Source: Streptomyces longhuiensis
Lineage (GTDB): Bacteria > Actinomycetota > Actinomycetes > Streptomycetales > Streptomycetaceae
Assembly (NCBI RefSeq): GCF_020616555.1
Contig: NZ_CP085173.1
Location: forward strand, 9,688,001-9,752,000
Length of the DNA: 64,000 bases
Reading direction: 5' to 3'
The number at the start of each line of letters is the position of its first letter. The first letter of the stretch is position 1. Below are positions 26,382 to 35,503 of the stretch, in pieces. A program made the translations under genes and the position numbers. The notes under the pieces are model-generated. The model saw nothing but the letters and a program-made list of their open reading frames with translations, ran no database searches and had not been told where the DNA came from.

Positions 26382-27131
26382 TCAACGCCCCAGCGCTGCC
26401 CCTCCGTTCACATGCACGATCTGCGCCGTCATGTACGCCGCTTCAGGTGACGCCACGTAGTGCACCGCGGCGGCGATGTCCGAGGGCCGGCCCGCCTGGC
26501 CGGTCAGCGACTGCTTGGTCCGGGCGGCGACGAACTCGGGCGTGGCCCGGTCGCCGAAGAACTCGGTGTCGGCGACGAAGCCTGGAGCGACCGCGTTCAC
26601 GGTGATGCCCTGCGAGCCGAGCTTCTGCGCCAGGTCGACGGTGTAGGTGTTGACGGTGGCCTTGGAGCCGCCGTACGAACCGGGGCCGCGCAGCGCGGCG
26701 ATGGACGACATCTGGATGATCCGGCCGCCGGGCCGGGTGAGGTGCGGCAGCAGCCCTTCGGTGAGCAGCACGGCGGTGAGCACGTTGGCCTCGAAGTTGC
26801 GGCGGAAGCTGTCCGCGATGCCTTCGAGGGTGCCGTCGTGGGCCGGTGCGACGTTGCCGCCGGCGTTGGCGACGACCACGTCGACCTGCGCGCCGCCCGC
26901 GGTGCAGAACTCCACGGCTGTGCGGGCCTGGCTGGGATCGCTCAGATCGGCGGCGACCCAGGAGGCCGTTCCCGCACCGTGCGCGGCGTCGAGCTCTGCG
27001 GCGGCCTTCTCCAGGGGCCCCTCGCGCCGCCCGATGAGGACGACGTGGTCGCCGTCCGCCGCAAAGACCTCGGCCACCGCCCGCCCGATCCCCGTACCGC
27101 CACCCGACACCACGACCCTGCGCTGCCCCAC
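26382..27131 (-). CDS. Short-chain dehydrogenase/reductase (SDR)
   Basis: 249 residues, GTG start. Classical SDR motifs are complete: VVVSGGGTGIGRAV (nucleotide-binding TGxxxGxG variant), a D before the adenine pocket (ADLSD), NAGG, catalytic Ser in MSSIAAL and YGGSK for YxxxK, then the substrate loop GFVADTEFF. The residues after the second strand (IGRREG) favour NADP. Substrate unknown. It stands alone; its 3' end abuts the MFS fragment. Confidence 0.9.
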   Translation of the reverse strand: MGQRRVVVSGGGTGIGRAVAEVFAADGDHVVLIGRREGPLEKAAAELDAAHGAGTASWVAADLSDPSQARTAVEFCTAGGAQVDVVVANAGGNVAPAHDGTLEGIADSFRRNFEANVLTAVLLTEGLLPHLTRPGGRIIQMSSIAALRGPGSYGGSKATVNTYTVDLAQKLGSQGITVNAVAPGFVADTEFFGDRATPEFVAARTKQSLTGQAGRPSDIAAAVHYVASPEAAYMTAQIVHVNGGAALGR

Positions 27132-27645
27132 GACCCCACCCCATGTCCTCGTTTATGAACGACGGTCACATCTCTGCCCGCTGCACGGTACGGCCGCGGG
27201 TCGTCGGCGTCAACGGGCAGGTGCCGCGGGCTCCTTACCCGGATGACAGAGCCGCGATCCGCTCCAACATGCCCAACATCCGCCCCTTCGCCCCAGGTCA
27301 CCGATCCGGGACGGATCGTAGGAAGCGCCGCACGGCGCGCACAGCAAAACCCGCAAAACCGCCCGGCCCGAAGCGTCAGACGATCTACAGCACAGACGCC
27401 CGCCGCGATCAGCGCGAGTACCCGGCAGAACAGTCACACCAGCCCCGTGACCAGCAACTTCAAGATGAATGATCTTCACTGACCACGGTCGCGTGCCGAG
27501 AAGTGGGCGCAGGCAGGCCGTCGGTGTGCCGGCGGCGGTTGATCGACGGGATCCACTGGCGGGCGCGGACCGGTAGCTGATGACGGGCCAGGCGGCAAGG
27601 GGATGTGTGCTGCCGCCGGTACGCGCCCTTCGCAGGGCGTCGAAG
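27132..27645. other. Intergenic, no gene recognised
   Basis: The region contains low-quality sequence with an AT-richer patch near 27380-27480 and no frame with the GC-third-position bias of real genes. Confidence 0.4.
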
Positions 27646-27840
27646 CTAAGGGCCCAGCAGGTACTCGTTGTCGTGGGGGAGCCGGGATGCGGGGATCCAC
27701 ATGGGGAGTGGGGTACTGCGGCGGGGCGTCGACAACGCCTTGCAGGTTGCCCATGCGGCCCACTGGGCGATGGCGCACCGAGCGGCCCTGTCGATGTGGC
27801 CCTTCCCTTCGACGGGCCACAGGAAGTCGTCGGCAGGGCC
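27646..27840 (-). pseudogene. Unidentified C-terminal coding remnant
   Basis: A minus-strand frame with ~85 percent GC in third positions encodes ADDFLWPVEGKGHIDR, then CAIAQWAAWATCK and ASRLPHDNEYLLGP before a stop. Upstream the coding bias switches to another frame, so the gene is frameshifted. Rich in Trp; family not recognised. Confidence 0.35.
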
Positions 27841-28093
27841 TGAAACCGCTGGCTGCCTTCCTGCACGCCAACATCGGCGAACAACAGCCGCTGAGGACTG
27901 AGTTCGAGCGCACCCATGTCTGCTATCGGTTCGCGCTGACGCAGGTGGCCAACGGGCCGGCGCGCCGTATCTGCTAGTGTTGATCTTGAGCTGGCCGGCG
28001 GAATTCATGCTGGCACGCTATGCGTTGGTGGTCCAAGGAAAGACGTCCCGCTTCCTGCGGGGAGATGCAGGTGCAAGGCCTGCCCGGCGCTCT

Positions 28094-28136
28094 GTGAAGA
28101 CCCCGTACCGAGATCTGTGGTGCGGGGTCTCTTCAC
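28094..28136. terminator. Large hairpin
   Basis: GTGAAG-ACCCCG-TACC pairs with GGTGCGGGGT-CT-CTTCAC (two-base bulge) over a 9-nt loop. Possible terminator in a gene-poor stretch. Confidence 0.5.
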
Positions 28137-28386
28137 GTCTGTTGCCCGCCGTGCCCGGTGCGGCGGCGCTGTCACTCACTTTCGGGTGACGTCTGCCCGC
28201 TCGCCGAGCCGCCGGGCTCGGCGGATGCAACGCGCCAGGCGGTCACGGCAAGGGTTTCCGATGCTGTCGGCCCGCCAATTCCATACATAAGTGACATAGG
28301 TGGATGTTGCAGGCGAGTGTCACGGTGGTGTGGGCAATCGGTAACACGTGCCGCGTTGGGCCTGGGCGTGCCGGTGGGGTGAGCAG

Positions 28387-28420
28387 GGTGTGCGTGTGCG
28401 GCCGGCCGCACACGCACACC
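28387..28420. repeat. Perfect 34-bp palindrome inside a larger inverted repeat
   Basis: Seventeen-base arms (GGTGTGCGTGTGCGGCC and its exact complement) meet with no loop. Outer arms TGAGCAG (28380-28386) and CTGCTCA (28432-28438) extend the symmetry to ~59 bp. It lies 63 nt upstream of the small gene at 28483. Could be a protein-binding site, a terminator or a recombination/replication element. Confidence 0.85.
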
Positions 28421-28482
28421 GCACCACCCGGCTGCTCATCGGGGACAGCCGGGCTGGTGCCCGCATGATGCAGGGAGTACCT

Positions 28483-28749
28483 GTGAGGGGAGCGGCCGTT
28501 GCCCGTGCTGAGGAGGTCGCCCGCTCCAGCACCCCCGCCATGCATCTGAGCGGGACCCCGGTCGGTCGAATGGTGTTCCAGACTTCACCGACAAGCTGGT
28601 TCGTCGAGCTGACCAAGTCGTACTGGTCCAAGGGCGACAAGGGGCCGTCGACGATTGTCGAGCACTTGACTATCCGGGCGGCCGAGCTCGTCCCTTTCCA
28701 GGAGCTGATCCCTGCCGAGCCCCCCAAGAAGAGCCGCTTCGGCAGGTGA
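28483..28749 (+). CDS. Small hypothetical protein
   Basis: 88 residues from GTG 28483 (GGGAG five bases upstream; an ATG at 28465 in frame is possible). GC-biased third positions support coding. Sequence features: MVFQTSPTSWFVELTKSYW, IVEHLTIRAAEL, basic end PPKKSRFGR. No signal peptide or TM. Not recognised. The 34-bp palindrome upstream could be its operator. Confidence 0.5.
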   Translation: MRGAAVARAEEVARSSTPAMHLSGTPVGRMVFQTSPTSWFVELTKSYWSKGDKGPSTIVEHLTIRAAELVPFQELIPAEPPKKSRFGR

Positions 28750-28841
28750 GCGCAGGCCGCCATACCTGCTGTCCCGCCCATCAGTGCATATCGCCTTTAG
28801 ACCCGTTCACAGCCCGGATACGGGGCCTCGTCATCACAACC

Positions 28842-28880
28842 GAGCGCTGTAGTTGTCCTTCGGGGCCAACTACAGCGCTC
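28842..28880. terminator. Perfect hairpin between convergent genes
   Basis: Fourteen-base arms (GAGCGCTGTAGTTG / CAACTACAGCGCTC) with an 11-nt loop containing CCTTCGGGG. It lies between the plus gene ending at 28749 and the minus gene ending at 29048, and is likely a bidirectional terminator. Confidence 0.65.
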
Positions 28881-29047
28881 AGTCACAGATAGTTGGCGGA
28901 TTTTGTCCTACCCCGCGAGGCGTAGGCAGTCCGGCTCTTGTGTGGGCGGGTGCGTCAGCGCCCCGGTCATGTGCAGGCAGGCTTCGCAGACGTCAGCGGC
29001 GCCGTGGTGGCGACCATGTCCTTGTCCCCGGCTGGACGAGACCGTCC

Positions 29048-30025
29048 TCACACCTTCTCGAAGACCATGCGAACGACGGTGAAGCGGCCCTCGCGCAGGA
29101 ACCTGAGCGCGGTCTTCTGCTCCCTGAGGATGTCGGACACCGCGCCTTCGCCGATGATTTCCGCTCCGCGTACGCGATTAGCCTCTGCCTTTTCCAACCA
29201 GCTGCGCACCGTGGCCACGCCGTCGTCAGCGTCGGTGCGCGCCTCCACGATGGTGAACAAGCCACGGCTGGCTTCGATCAATTCGTCCCGGGCCGGAAGA
29301 AAGCACTCGGGGTACACCTTTCGCGACGCGTGAAGGCCCTCGCGCAGGTTCTTGATGCCGCCGAGGATGTCCTTGAGGCCGAGGCGTTCATGGGGGCCGC
29401 CACTTCGATGCCGGATCAATTGCTGGGGAGGCAGGACCAGGGAAGCGAGCCACCCGCGCTCATTCCAGGCGTTTGCCTGGACGGACACGCGCCCGGCCGG
29501 CCGCAGCCAGGAGTGGCAGTGCTGGAAGAACTCCCGGTACCGGGCGACGCGCTGTGTGCGCCACATGGTGTTCCCTGCGCAGTGCTCGATCACCTCGATC
29601 GCGATGATGGCGTCATAAGGACCGTCCGGTTCGTGGTCGAACCAGTTCTCGGCCCGGACCTCGCAGCCTGGCCAGTGCTGGTCACGGGCCCACGCGGCCT
29701 GGCCGGGGCTCATGGTGATCCCTACCGCGTGCTTGACGTGGTGGGCTTGCACCAGGCGGTGCAGGAGGCTGCCGTATCCGCAGCCGATGTCGAGCACCCG
29801 GTCCGCGCCCACGGCGTGTGCCGCCTCGGCGTGGTAATCGAGCTTCCTGATCTGAGCCGAGTCGAGTGTGTCGCCTTCCTCCCACATGCCGTAGGAAAAG
29901 ACGAGCTCGGGTCCCAGGATCAGCCGGTAGAAGTCACCCAGGAAATCGTATTGATGAAGGATCGCCTTCGACGATGTGCCCTTGTAGGCGGATCTCGTCT
30001 TCGATTCGTGTCCCACAGTGCCCAC
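29048..30025 (-). CDS. Cyclopropane-synthase-like SAM methyltransferase
   Basis: 325 residues, GTG start. Layout follows the CmaS/CFA family: HQYDFLGDFYRLILGPELVFSYGMW, then VLDIGCGYGSLLHRL (SAM-binding), AVGITMSPGQAAWARDQ and AIIAIEVIEHCA. The family puts cyclopropane or methyl groups on lipid acyl chains, but actinomycetes also use relatives on small molecules. It lacks the extended N-terminal domain of E. coli Cfa, so it resembles the mycobacterial type. The bicarbonate-binding Cys/His/Glu set is only partly visible, so the substrate is open. Confidence 0.8.
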   Translation of the reverse strand: MGTVGHESKTRSAYKGTSSKAILHQYDFLGDFYRLILGPELVFSYGMWEEGDTLDSAQIRKLDYHAEAAHAVGADRVLDIGCGYGSLLHRLVQAHHVKHAVGITMSPGQAAWARDQHWPGCEVRAENWFDHEPDGPYDAIIAIEVIEHCAGNTMWRTQRVARYREFFQHCHSWLRPAGRVSVQANAWNERGWLASLVLPPQQLIRHRSGGPHERLGLKDILGGIKNLREGLHASRKVYPECFLPARDELIEASRGLFTIVEARTDADDGVATVRSWLEKAEANRVRGAEIIGEGAVSDILREQKTALRFLREGRFTVVRMVFEKV

Positions 30026-30099
30026 CAGTCCATTTCGGCGACGAAGGTCAGTCGGCCAGCGCAGACCATCGCTCCAGGTAACTGGGTTCGACGGCAGAA

Positions 30100-30330
30100 C
30101 CTTCGGCTACACACCGGGCCAGGGTCTGCAGCCCGCTCGATCGGCGGCGAACCTGACCATGAGCGAGGTTCGGCGCTTCGCTCCTTCGCCCACTTTGAGC
30201 AACGTGGCGACCCTGGCCGGCCGACTGGACTTCGACCTGATGCCCAGGACCAGGGGGGAAAGCGCCCTGACCTTCTACCAGCCGCCCAAGCAGCCCGAGC
30301 GGGACCGAATGCCCGATCGGGGGTGCTGGT
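30100..30330 (+). pseudogene. Possible XRE helix-turn-helix regulator remnant
   Basis: A plus-strand frame with coding bias gives SEVRRFAPSPTLSNVATLAG and RLDFDLMPRTRG, like the last helices of an XRE domain (S-P-T-L-x-T-V-x-x-L-A-x-x-L). The recognition helix and start are missing. From here to 30618 nothing else is recognisable. Confidence 0.35.
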
Positions 30331-30618
30331 TCATGCTGGGTGATGCTGTCCTCGCAGGTCAGCACCGTCTGCTTCATAGCAGTCCTGCGTGTTGGCTCAT
30401 GCTCCGCCGTCCGCTGACGCACGGAGTACGGGGAAGAAGGATGAGCGGGAGCGCTTCGGGCTCTTCGGCCCGTTATGGAGGGATGACCGACTCGACTGCT
30501 GCTACCGCCGGGGCAGGTTGCGTACAGGCGCGTACGACTGTGGACGGTGGGAGGCCGCGGTGGCAGGGCATCCGGTGATGGGGTATCTCAAAGGTCGGCA
30601 AGCGACCCGTGACCTGCC

Positions 30619-31503
30619 TCAGCCCGGTAGAGCGTCCTCGAGCTGCGCCAGCTCCAGCGTGCTCAGCGTGAGATCCGCGGCCGTGGCCGAGTCGGTGATG
30701 GAGAGCGGGCGGCTGGCTCCCGGTACCGGGATCACTACCGGGGAACGGGCGAGCAGCCAGGACAGGGCGATCTGCTGCGGGCTGACGCCGCGCTCGGCTG
30801 CGATGTGGTGGAAGGCAGTGGCGACGGAGGCGGGGCCGCAGGGGCCGCCGAGGGAGCTGCGGGAGATGCCGCCAAGGGGGCTCCAGGGCAGAAAGGCCAG
30901 ACCCAGCTGGGTGCTCAGCCGCAGCTCGGGCTCGCTGTCGCGGAAGGCGGGCGAGTACTGGTTTTGCACGGAGACGAGTCCCTCGCCGAGGATCTGATGC
31001 GCCTGGCGGATCTGGGCGGTGGTGACGTTGGAGATTCCCGCGGCGCGGATCGTGCCGGCGTCGAGCAGCTCGCGCATCGCGCCGACGGACTCCGCCCAGG
31101 GCACGGCCGGGTCCGGCTTGTGCAGCTGGTACAGGCCGATCGCGTCGACGCCCAGGCGCTTGGCGGAGGCCTCGGCAGCTTGCTTCAGGTGGGCGGGGGT
31201 GGCGGTGACTGTCCATGTGCCGTCGCCGGGGCGGCCGCGGCCGCCTTTGGTGGCCACCAGGACGCCAGAGGTGTCGCCGCCGTAGCGGGACAGGGCCCGG
31301 GCGATCAGTAGCTCGTTGTGGCCGACCTCGCCGGGGTGCCAGTGGTAGCTGTCGGCGGTGTCGATGAGTGTGACGCCGGCGTCGAGGGCGGCGTGGACGG
31401 TGGCGATGGCCCGCGTTTCGTCCGGGCGGTGCTCGATGGACAGCGGCATGGCGCCCAGGCCGATGGCGCTGACGGTGGTGCGGGCGATGGTGCGGTACTG
31501 CAT
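30619..31503 (-). CDS. Aldo/keto reductase
   Basis: 294 residues from ATG 31503 (GAGGAAGAG upstream). AKR active-site residues are visible: Asp and Tyr in TLIDTADSYHW, Lys in VATKGG, His in LYQLHKPD, then cofactor-binding GISNVTTAQI and PVVIPVPGASRP. Soluble NADPH-dependent oxidoreductase, substrate unknown. Its start is 14 nt after the stop of the epimerase gene, so both form an operon divergent from the LysR gene at 32527. Confidence 0.9.
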   Translation of the reverse strand: MQYRTIARTTVSAIGLGAMPLSIEHRPDETRAIATVHAALDAGVTLIDTADSYHWHPGEVGHNELLIARALSRYGGDTSGVLVATKGGRGRPGDGTWTVTATPAHLKQAAEASAKRLGVDAIGLYQLHKPDPAVPWAESVGAMRELLDAGTIRAAGISNVTTAQIRQAHQILGEGLVSVQNQYSPAFRDSEPELRLSTQLGLAFLPWSPLGGISRSSLGGPCGPASVATAFHHIAAERGVSPQQIALSWLLARSPVVIPVPGASRPLSITDSATAADLTLSTLELAQLEDALPG

Positions 31504-31517
31504 GGTGGCTCTCTTCC

Positions 31518-32456
31518 TCAGGCGGTGGGTGAGGGCTCGATGGTGAGGGCTTCGGCGACGGCGCCGGGCAGCCAGTCGGTGGTGCGGGAGAAGGAATAAC
31601 CCAGCTCCTTCGCACGGGCGTTGTTCATGGCGTAGTGGCGGTCGAAGGAGAACGCCGAAGCCTCCTCGCCCGCCGGGACAATCCGGTAGACGGGCTCCCG
31701 GCCGGTCTGCGCGGCGATGATCGCGGCGAGGCCGTGCACGTCGAGCGGGCCGTCGGAGCAGGCGTTGACCGGACCGGTGAAGTCGGCTGTGGTCGCCCAC
31801 AGCAGCAGGTCCCCCAGCTCCTCGTAGTGGATGAAGACCGTGGGCAGCGCCTTCGCGTGCACAGTGATCTCCTCGCCCGTGGCGATGCGCCCGGCGTAGT
31901 GCGCCAGTCGCCCGGTGAACTCCTGCGCGCCGCCGCCGAGCACATGGGCGCTGCGCACACTTGCGAACTCGAAGCTGCCGGCGAGGGTGAAGACGGCCTC
32001 CGCCTGGCGCTTGCCCTCGGCGTAGTGCGCCTCCAGGTACGCCTCGTCGTGCCAGGGAAGGTCCATGGCCACCAGCCAGGTGGCCGGGTCCACGATCTCC
32101 TCCGGCACCGGCGTACCTGGGGGCACAGCCGCCAGCGCGGCGGTCGCTGGGTCGTAGACCTCGATCGTGGAGGTCATGACATAGCGCCGGGTGCGGCCGG
32201 CAAAGGCGCGGGCGGCGACAGCAGCCTGCACCGGGGTGTAGCAGACCTGGTCCACCACGACATCGAAGGTGCGGGAGCCGAGCGCGGCCGTCAGGGCGGC
32301 CTCGTCGTTTCGGTCGACAACGAGGTGCTCGACCCCGGCGGGCGGCGGGGTCGAGCCGCGGTTGATCACAGTGACCTGGTGGCCCGCGGCCTGCAGGCGC
32401 TTCACCAGGAGCTTTCCGAAGTACCGGCTTCCGCCGATGACGCAGATCCTTTGCAT
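31518..32456 (-). CDS. NAD-dependent epimerase/reductase (atypical SDR)
   Basis: About 312 residues from ATG 32456 (AGGATGGGGG before it). The N-terminus ICVIGGSRYFGKLLVKRL is the Rossmann loop of atypical SDRs of the RNA-binding CSP41/isoflavone-reductase-like type (GGxxxFG). Catalytic Tyr is probably in the segment YLEAHYAEGKRQAE (YxxxK). First gene of an operon with the aldo/keto reductase; the shared divergent promoter with a LysR gene suggests LysR control. Confidence 0.85.
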   Translation of the reverse strand: MQRICVIGGSRYFGKLLVKRLQAAGHQVTVINRGSTPPPAGVEHLVVDRNDEAALTAALGSRTFDVVVDQVCYTPVQAAVAARAFAGRTRRYVMTSTIEVYDPATAALAAVPPGTPVPEEIVDPATWLVAMDLPWHDEAYLEAHYAEGKRQAEAVFTLAGSFEFASVRSAHVLGGGAQEFTGRLAHYAGRIATGEEITVHAKALPTVFIHYEELGDLLLWATTADFTGPVNACSDGPLDVHGLAAIIAAQTGREPVYRIVPAGEEASAFSFDRHYAMNNARAKELGYSFSRTTDWLPGAVAEALTIEPSPTA

Positions 32457-32526
32457 GCCCCCATCCTGGAGACCTACCGTCATCAGCAGAAGTCCCGACT
32501 TGCTGGATACGTATTAAGGAAAACTG

Positions 32527-33438
32527 TTGATCGATGTGCAGCGGCTCCGCATCCTGCGGGCAGTGGCGGAGCACGGCAGCTTCAACCAAGCGGCCACGGC
32601 TCTCCGCCTCACCCCCTCGGCTGTCTCCCAGCAGGTGGCCGCCCTGGAGCGCAGCCTCGGTGCCGAGGTCGTCGCCCGCAGCACCCGCGGCGTCACCCTC
32701 ACACAGGCCGGACAGATCATGGTCGGCGCCGCCGAATCCGTCGCCGCGGAGCTCGAACACGCACAACAGCAGGTCGCCCAACTCAGCACCGGCCGTACGC
32801 AACTCACCGTCGCCACCTTCACCAGCGGCGGCAGGCTCCTGATGCCCGCTGCTCTCACCCGGCTCATGGCCGCCCATCCCCGCACCGTGCTCCACATCAG
32901 GGAGGGCGAACCCGAGGACACCCTGCCGCTCGTTCGCCAGGGCGCCGTGGACCTCGCTCTCGCCTACCACTTCGACGGCCCGCTCCCCGTCGGGCCGGGC
33001 CCCAGCTCCAGCGTGGAGTGGACGCCGCTCCTGGAAGACCCCCTGCACGTCGTCCTGCCGCAAGGGCACCGACTCGCCAGCCGCCACGCGCTCGACCTCG
33101 CCGAGCTGGCAGCCGAACCCTGGGTGCTCGGCTGCCTGAAGACCGAGGCATACCTGCGCCGCTACGCCGAGCGCGCCGGCTTCGATCCGGACGTGCGCGG
33201 GACCACCACCGACTACTTCTTCGCCCGCTCGCTCGTCGCCGCCGGCGTGGGAATCTCCCTGATCCCCTCCATCGCGCTCACCCCGGAGGTCCCCGGCCAG
33301 TGCACCGTCCCGATCAAGTCGCCGGGGCCGATCCGGTACATCGGCGTCGCCGCAATCAACCGTAGCGACCGGCCCCACGTCACGACGCTCATCCACGCCC
33401 TTCGCGAGCAGGCGATGCAGCAGCACAAGGGGCGTTGA
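32527..33438 (+). CDS. LysR-family regulator
   Basis: 303 residues from TTG 32527, preceded by AAGGA. The winged-helix (LRILRAVAEHGSFNQAATAL, SAVSQQVAALERSLG) and periplasmic-binding-like effector domain (TVATFTSGGRLLMP to the end) are complete. It is divergent from the epimerase-AKR operon with 70 bp between starts, the usual layout for a LysR protein and its target. Inducer unknown. Confidence 0.9.
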   Translation: MIDVQRLRILRAVAEHGSFNQAATALRLTPSAVSQQVAALERSLGAEVVARSTRGVTLTQAGQIMVGAAESVAAELEHAQQQVAQLSTGRTQLTVATFTSGGRLLMPAALTRLMAAHPRTVLHIREGEPEDTLPLVRQGAVDLALAYHFDGPLPVGPGPSSSVEWTPLLEDPLHVVLPQGHRLASRHALDLAELAAEPWVLGCLKTEAYLRRYAERAGFDPDVRGTTTDYFFARSLVAAGVGISLIPSIALTPEVPGQCTVPIKSPGPIRYIGVAAINRSDRPHVTTLIHALREQAMQQHKGR

Positions 33439-33462
33439 TCCCGCCACGGGTAACCCCGGCCG

Positions 33463-33483
33463 AACGCCGTCCGGACCGGCGTT
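33463..33483. terminator. Terminator of the LysR gene
   Basis: AACGCCG-N7-CGGCGTT followed by TTA; one of the few hairpins here with a U-rich tail. Confidence 0.7.
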
Positions 33484-33511
33484 TTATAGGTCGTCGCTCA
33501 TGAACCCCGGG

Positions 33512-33736
33512 TTACCCCAGTGTGGAGTCCCGCAGAACGGCGCGTGCCTGGTCGGCGTCCAGCAGCAGAGAGAACTCTTCGAAGGCCACGACCATCACCT
33601 CCCTGGGGGTGGCCCGTCCCTCGAGGGCCCGACGGACGGCGAGCTGAGCGGCGCCGCGGGCCAGGATGGCCTCGCGCTCGGCGTCGTCGAGGGTGTCGTC
33701 GTTGAGCGCGGCCAGGACTTGCCGCCACAGCGTCAC
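33512..33736 (-). CDS. Small hypothetical protein, helical
   Basis: 74 residues from GTG 33736. Strong GC third-position bias. Sequence is helical and acidic: WRQVLAALNDDTLDDAER, ILARGAAQLAVRRAL, EVMVVAFEEFSLLLDADQ. Not recognised. Its start overlaps the stop of a short coding-like frame (33733-33834, MIYAPKGASALG...), so it may be the second of two tiny coupled genes. Confidence 0.5.
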   Translation of the reverse strand: MTLWRQVLAALNDDTLDDAEREAILARGAAQLAVRRALEGRATPREVMVVAFEEFSLLLDADQARAVLRDSTLG

Positions 33737-33989
33737 CGCCCGCTCCCGTCCCTGATGGGAGCGGGCGCCACAGCTGCCTGCTCCACGGAGGGATGAGGGC
33801 CCAGGGCGGACGCCCCCTTGGGTGCGTAGATCATGCGCTCATGTTTCCCCGCCATCGGGCCCGGAGTGCTGGAGAACCGCGAAGTCGGCGTGGCCCGCAT
33901 GGACGGCCTCGGAATACGCCGTGGCTGTTCGAGGCCGATTACCTCACTGTCGAACACGCGAAAATCTATGTTGGCGAGAGTAGACATTG

Positions 33990-34640
33990 GGTGGCGGCGT
34001 AGTTATGGTTTCTCTCGTAGCCAGAAGTCAGCAAGGTCAGGCAGACACGAACTGCCGGGTAGCGGTACGGAAGTTGCAGTTCGCAGGACGGTGCGGTGGT
34101 GGAGTTCCGAAGCCAGGGCAGTGCAGGACGGCGACGGGGCTGACGACCGGACCGGGTGGCCCGCAGTGATCAGGGGCCGCCGGCGGGGCCGCGGTCAGCA
34201 GGGGCGGTTCCCGTGAGTGCAGTTCGCGGTACCCAGCAGTGAATCGGTGAGCAGTACCTCGGTGAAGGCGTCGGCTGCGGGCGCGCGCACCGGGAGGTTC
34301 GGCAGTGGGGTTCTAAGCCAGAGCAGATGCACGATGGGCGACGGGGCTGGCTGCCGAAAATGTGGCGCTGTCACAGGTCACAGAGCAGTTTGCATCACCA
34401 GCAGTACGCAGTAGAGCAGTGCCAGCAGTATGAAGTCCCCCCGTTTTGTAAGTGGTTGATCACCGAGGGAAGAACGGAGGAACGAGCGCCATCAGGATCG
34501 CCCGGGCGGAGTGTTGAGCCCGGGTACCGCAGGACATCGATAGTGAGGTGGTCTCCGGTCAAGCAACCGCGATCCCCGCACCCCCGACAACTCCCAGGTC
34601 GGGGCGGCGGACACAGAAGGCCGGCGCAGTTCCAAGGCCG
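33990..34640 (+). other. Non-coding region with 12 GCAGT repeats (possible long leader or sRNA)
   Basis: All frames are interrupted and composition is less GC-rich than neighbouring genes. The pentamer GCAGT occurs on this strand at 34076, 34118, 34163, 34219, 34236, 34251, 34302, 34385, 34401, 34408, 34416 and 34425, far above chance for 350 bp. It ends ~25 bases before the palindrome at 34664 and 83 before the MerR-like gene. It could be a structured leader, an sRNA or a multi-site binding region. Confidence 0.45.
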
Positions 34641-34663
34641 GCAGATGGTGTAGATGTTCCTTC

Positions 34664-34695
34664 GGGGCCCTGGTGCCATATGGCACCAGGGCCCC
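34664..34695. terminator. Perfect 32-bp palindrome before the MerR-like gene
   Basis: GGGGCCCTGGTGCCAT followed by its exact complement, ending 27 nt before the ATG at 34723. As RNA it forms a very stable hairpin, so it may terminate or attenuate transcripts from the region above, or be an operator. Confidence 0.7.
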
Positions 34696-34722
34696 TCAAG
34701 CGTGTTCCACGGAGAGGTGCAA

Positions 34723-35058
34723 ATGACAGCAGATGACTCGTTCGACCGTCTCGAGGACGAGGACTACCCCGCCTACACGATGGGCAGGGCCGCCGAAATG
34801 CTCGGCACCACCCAGGGCTTCCTCCGCGCCATCGGCGAAGCCCGCCTCATCACCCCGCTGCGCTCCGAGGGCGGCCACCGCCGCTACTCCCGCTACCAGC
34901 TGCGCATCGCCGCCCGCGCCCGGGAACTCGTCGACCAGGGCACTCCCATCGAGGCGGCCTGCCGCATCATCGTCCTCGAGGACCAGCTCGAAGAGGCCCA
35001 GCGCATCAACGCCGAATACCGTCGCGCCGCCGAGTCGGGTTCACCGCCCGCGGGCTGA
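34723..35058 (+). CDS. MerR-like regulator
   Basis: 111 residues; GAGAGGTG precedes ATG 34723. Acidic start (DRLEDEDYPAY), then the MerR winged helix: TMGRAAEMLGTTQGFLRAIG, and LRSEGGHRRYSRYQLR with the GGHRRY signature. A short helix-rich tail (LEDQLEEAQRINAEYRR) gives dimerisation; there is no effector domain. The protein type is widespread in Streptomyces. It follows an unusual long non-coding region and a 32-bp palindrome, so its expression may be controlled at RNA level. Confidence 0.88.
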   Translation: MTADDSFDRLEDEDYPAYTMGRAAEMLGTTQGFLRAIGEARLITPLRSEGGHRRYSRYQLRIAARARELVDQGTPIEAACRIIVLEDQLEEAQRINAEYRRAAESGSPPAG

Positions 35059-35503
35059 GGCGACATTGGGCCATCCGCGCGCTGGCAGATCCCGCACGCA
35101 CCTGCCGGGGGACGCGGCGTGTGGGCCCGTTTCTGATGGTGGCAGCGTGTGAGGGCAGTAGCGTTCAAGTCAGCTGTCGTGGTTCGGGAGTTCCCTATCG
35201 CCCGCGCTTCAGCGTGGGCGCGCACCCGTAGTCGAAGCATCCTCGAGCGGATCGCGTAACCTGCCGACAGGCCCGGTAGTTGGGCCGTCTGGGTTGGGTT
35301 CGGCAGAAGCCCTGCACTTGTCCTATCCCGAGCGTATGGGGCTCGGCGCGGGGGTGCGGGGCTTCTGCATTTGTCGACAGGTGCGGCCTGGCCCGTTGCT
35401 CTGGCTAGAGGCCGGGTAAACCGTCTCGGGCCTCCTGCAGCCCCCGCCTGAACTTCGCCGCGGCAACAGTGCTGTTGCCACAGACACCGCCCACGACGTG
35501 CTG
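35059..35503. other. Intergenic with a small hairpin
   Basis: A hairpin CGCCCGCGCT-TC-AGCGTGGGCG near 35198-35220 probably ends the MerR-like transcript. No gene is recognised in the rest. Confidence 0.45.

Noticed and set aside
30619..33447. A very long minus-strand frame running through the LysR gene into the aldo/keto reductase
   Set aside because: Only the last 294 codons are a real gene with a ribosome site; the rest is antisense of LysR and out-of-frame epimerase sequence.
33990..34640. Possibility that the GCAGT repeats form a CRISPR array
   Set aside because: The unit is only five bases, spacing is irregular (7 to 83 bp), and there are no longer conserved repeats or cas genes.
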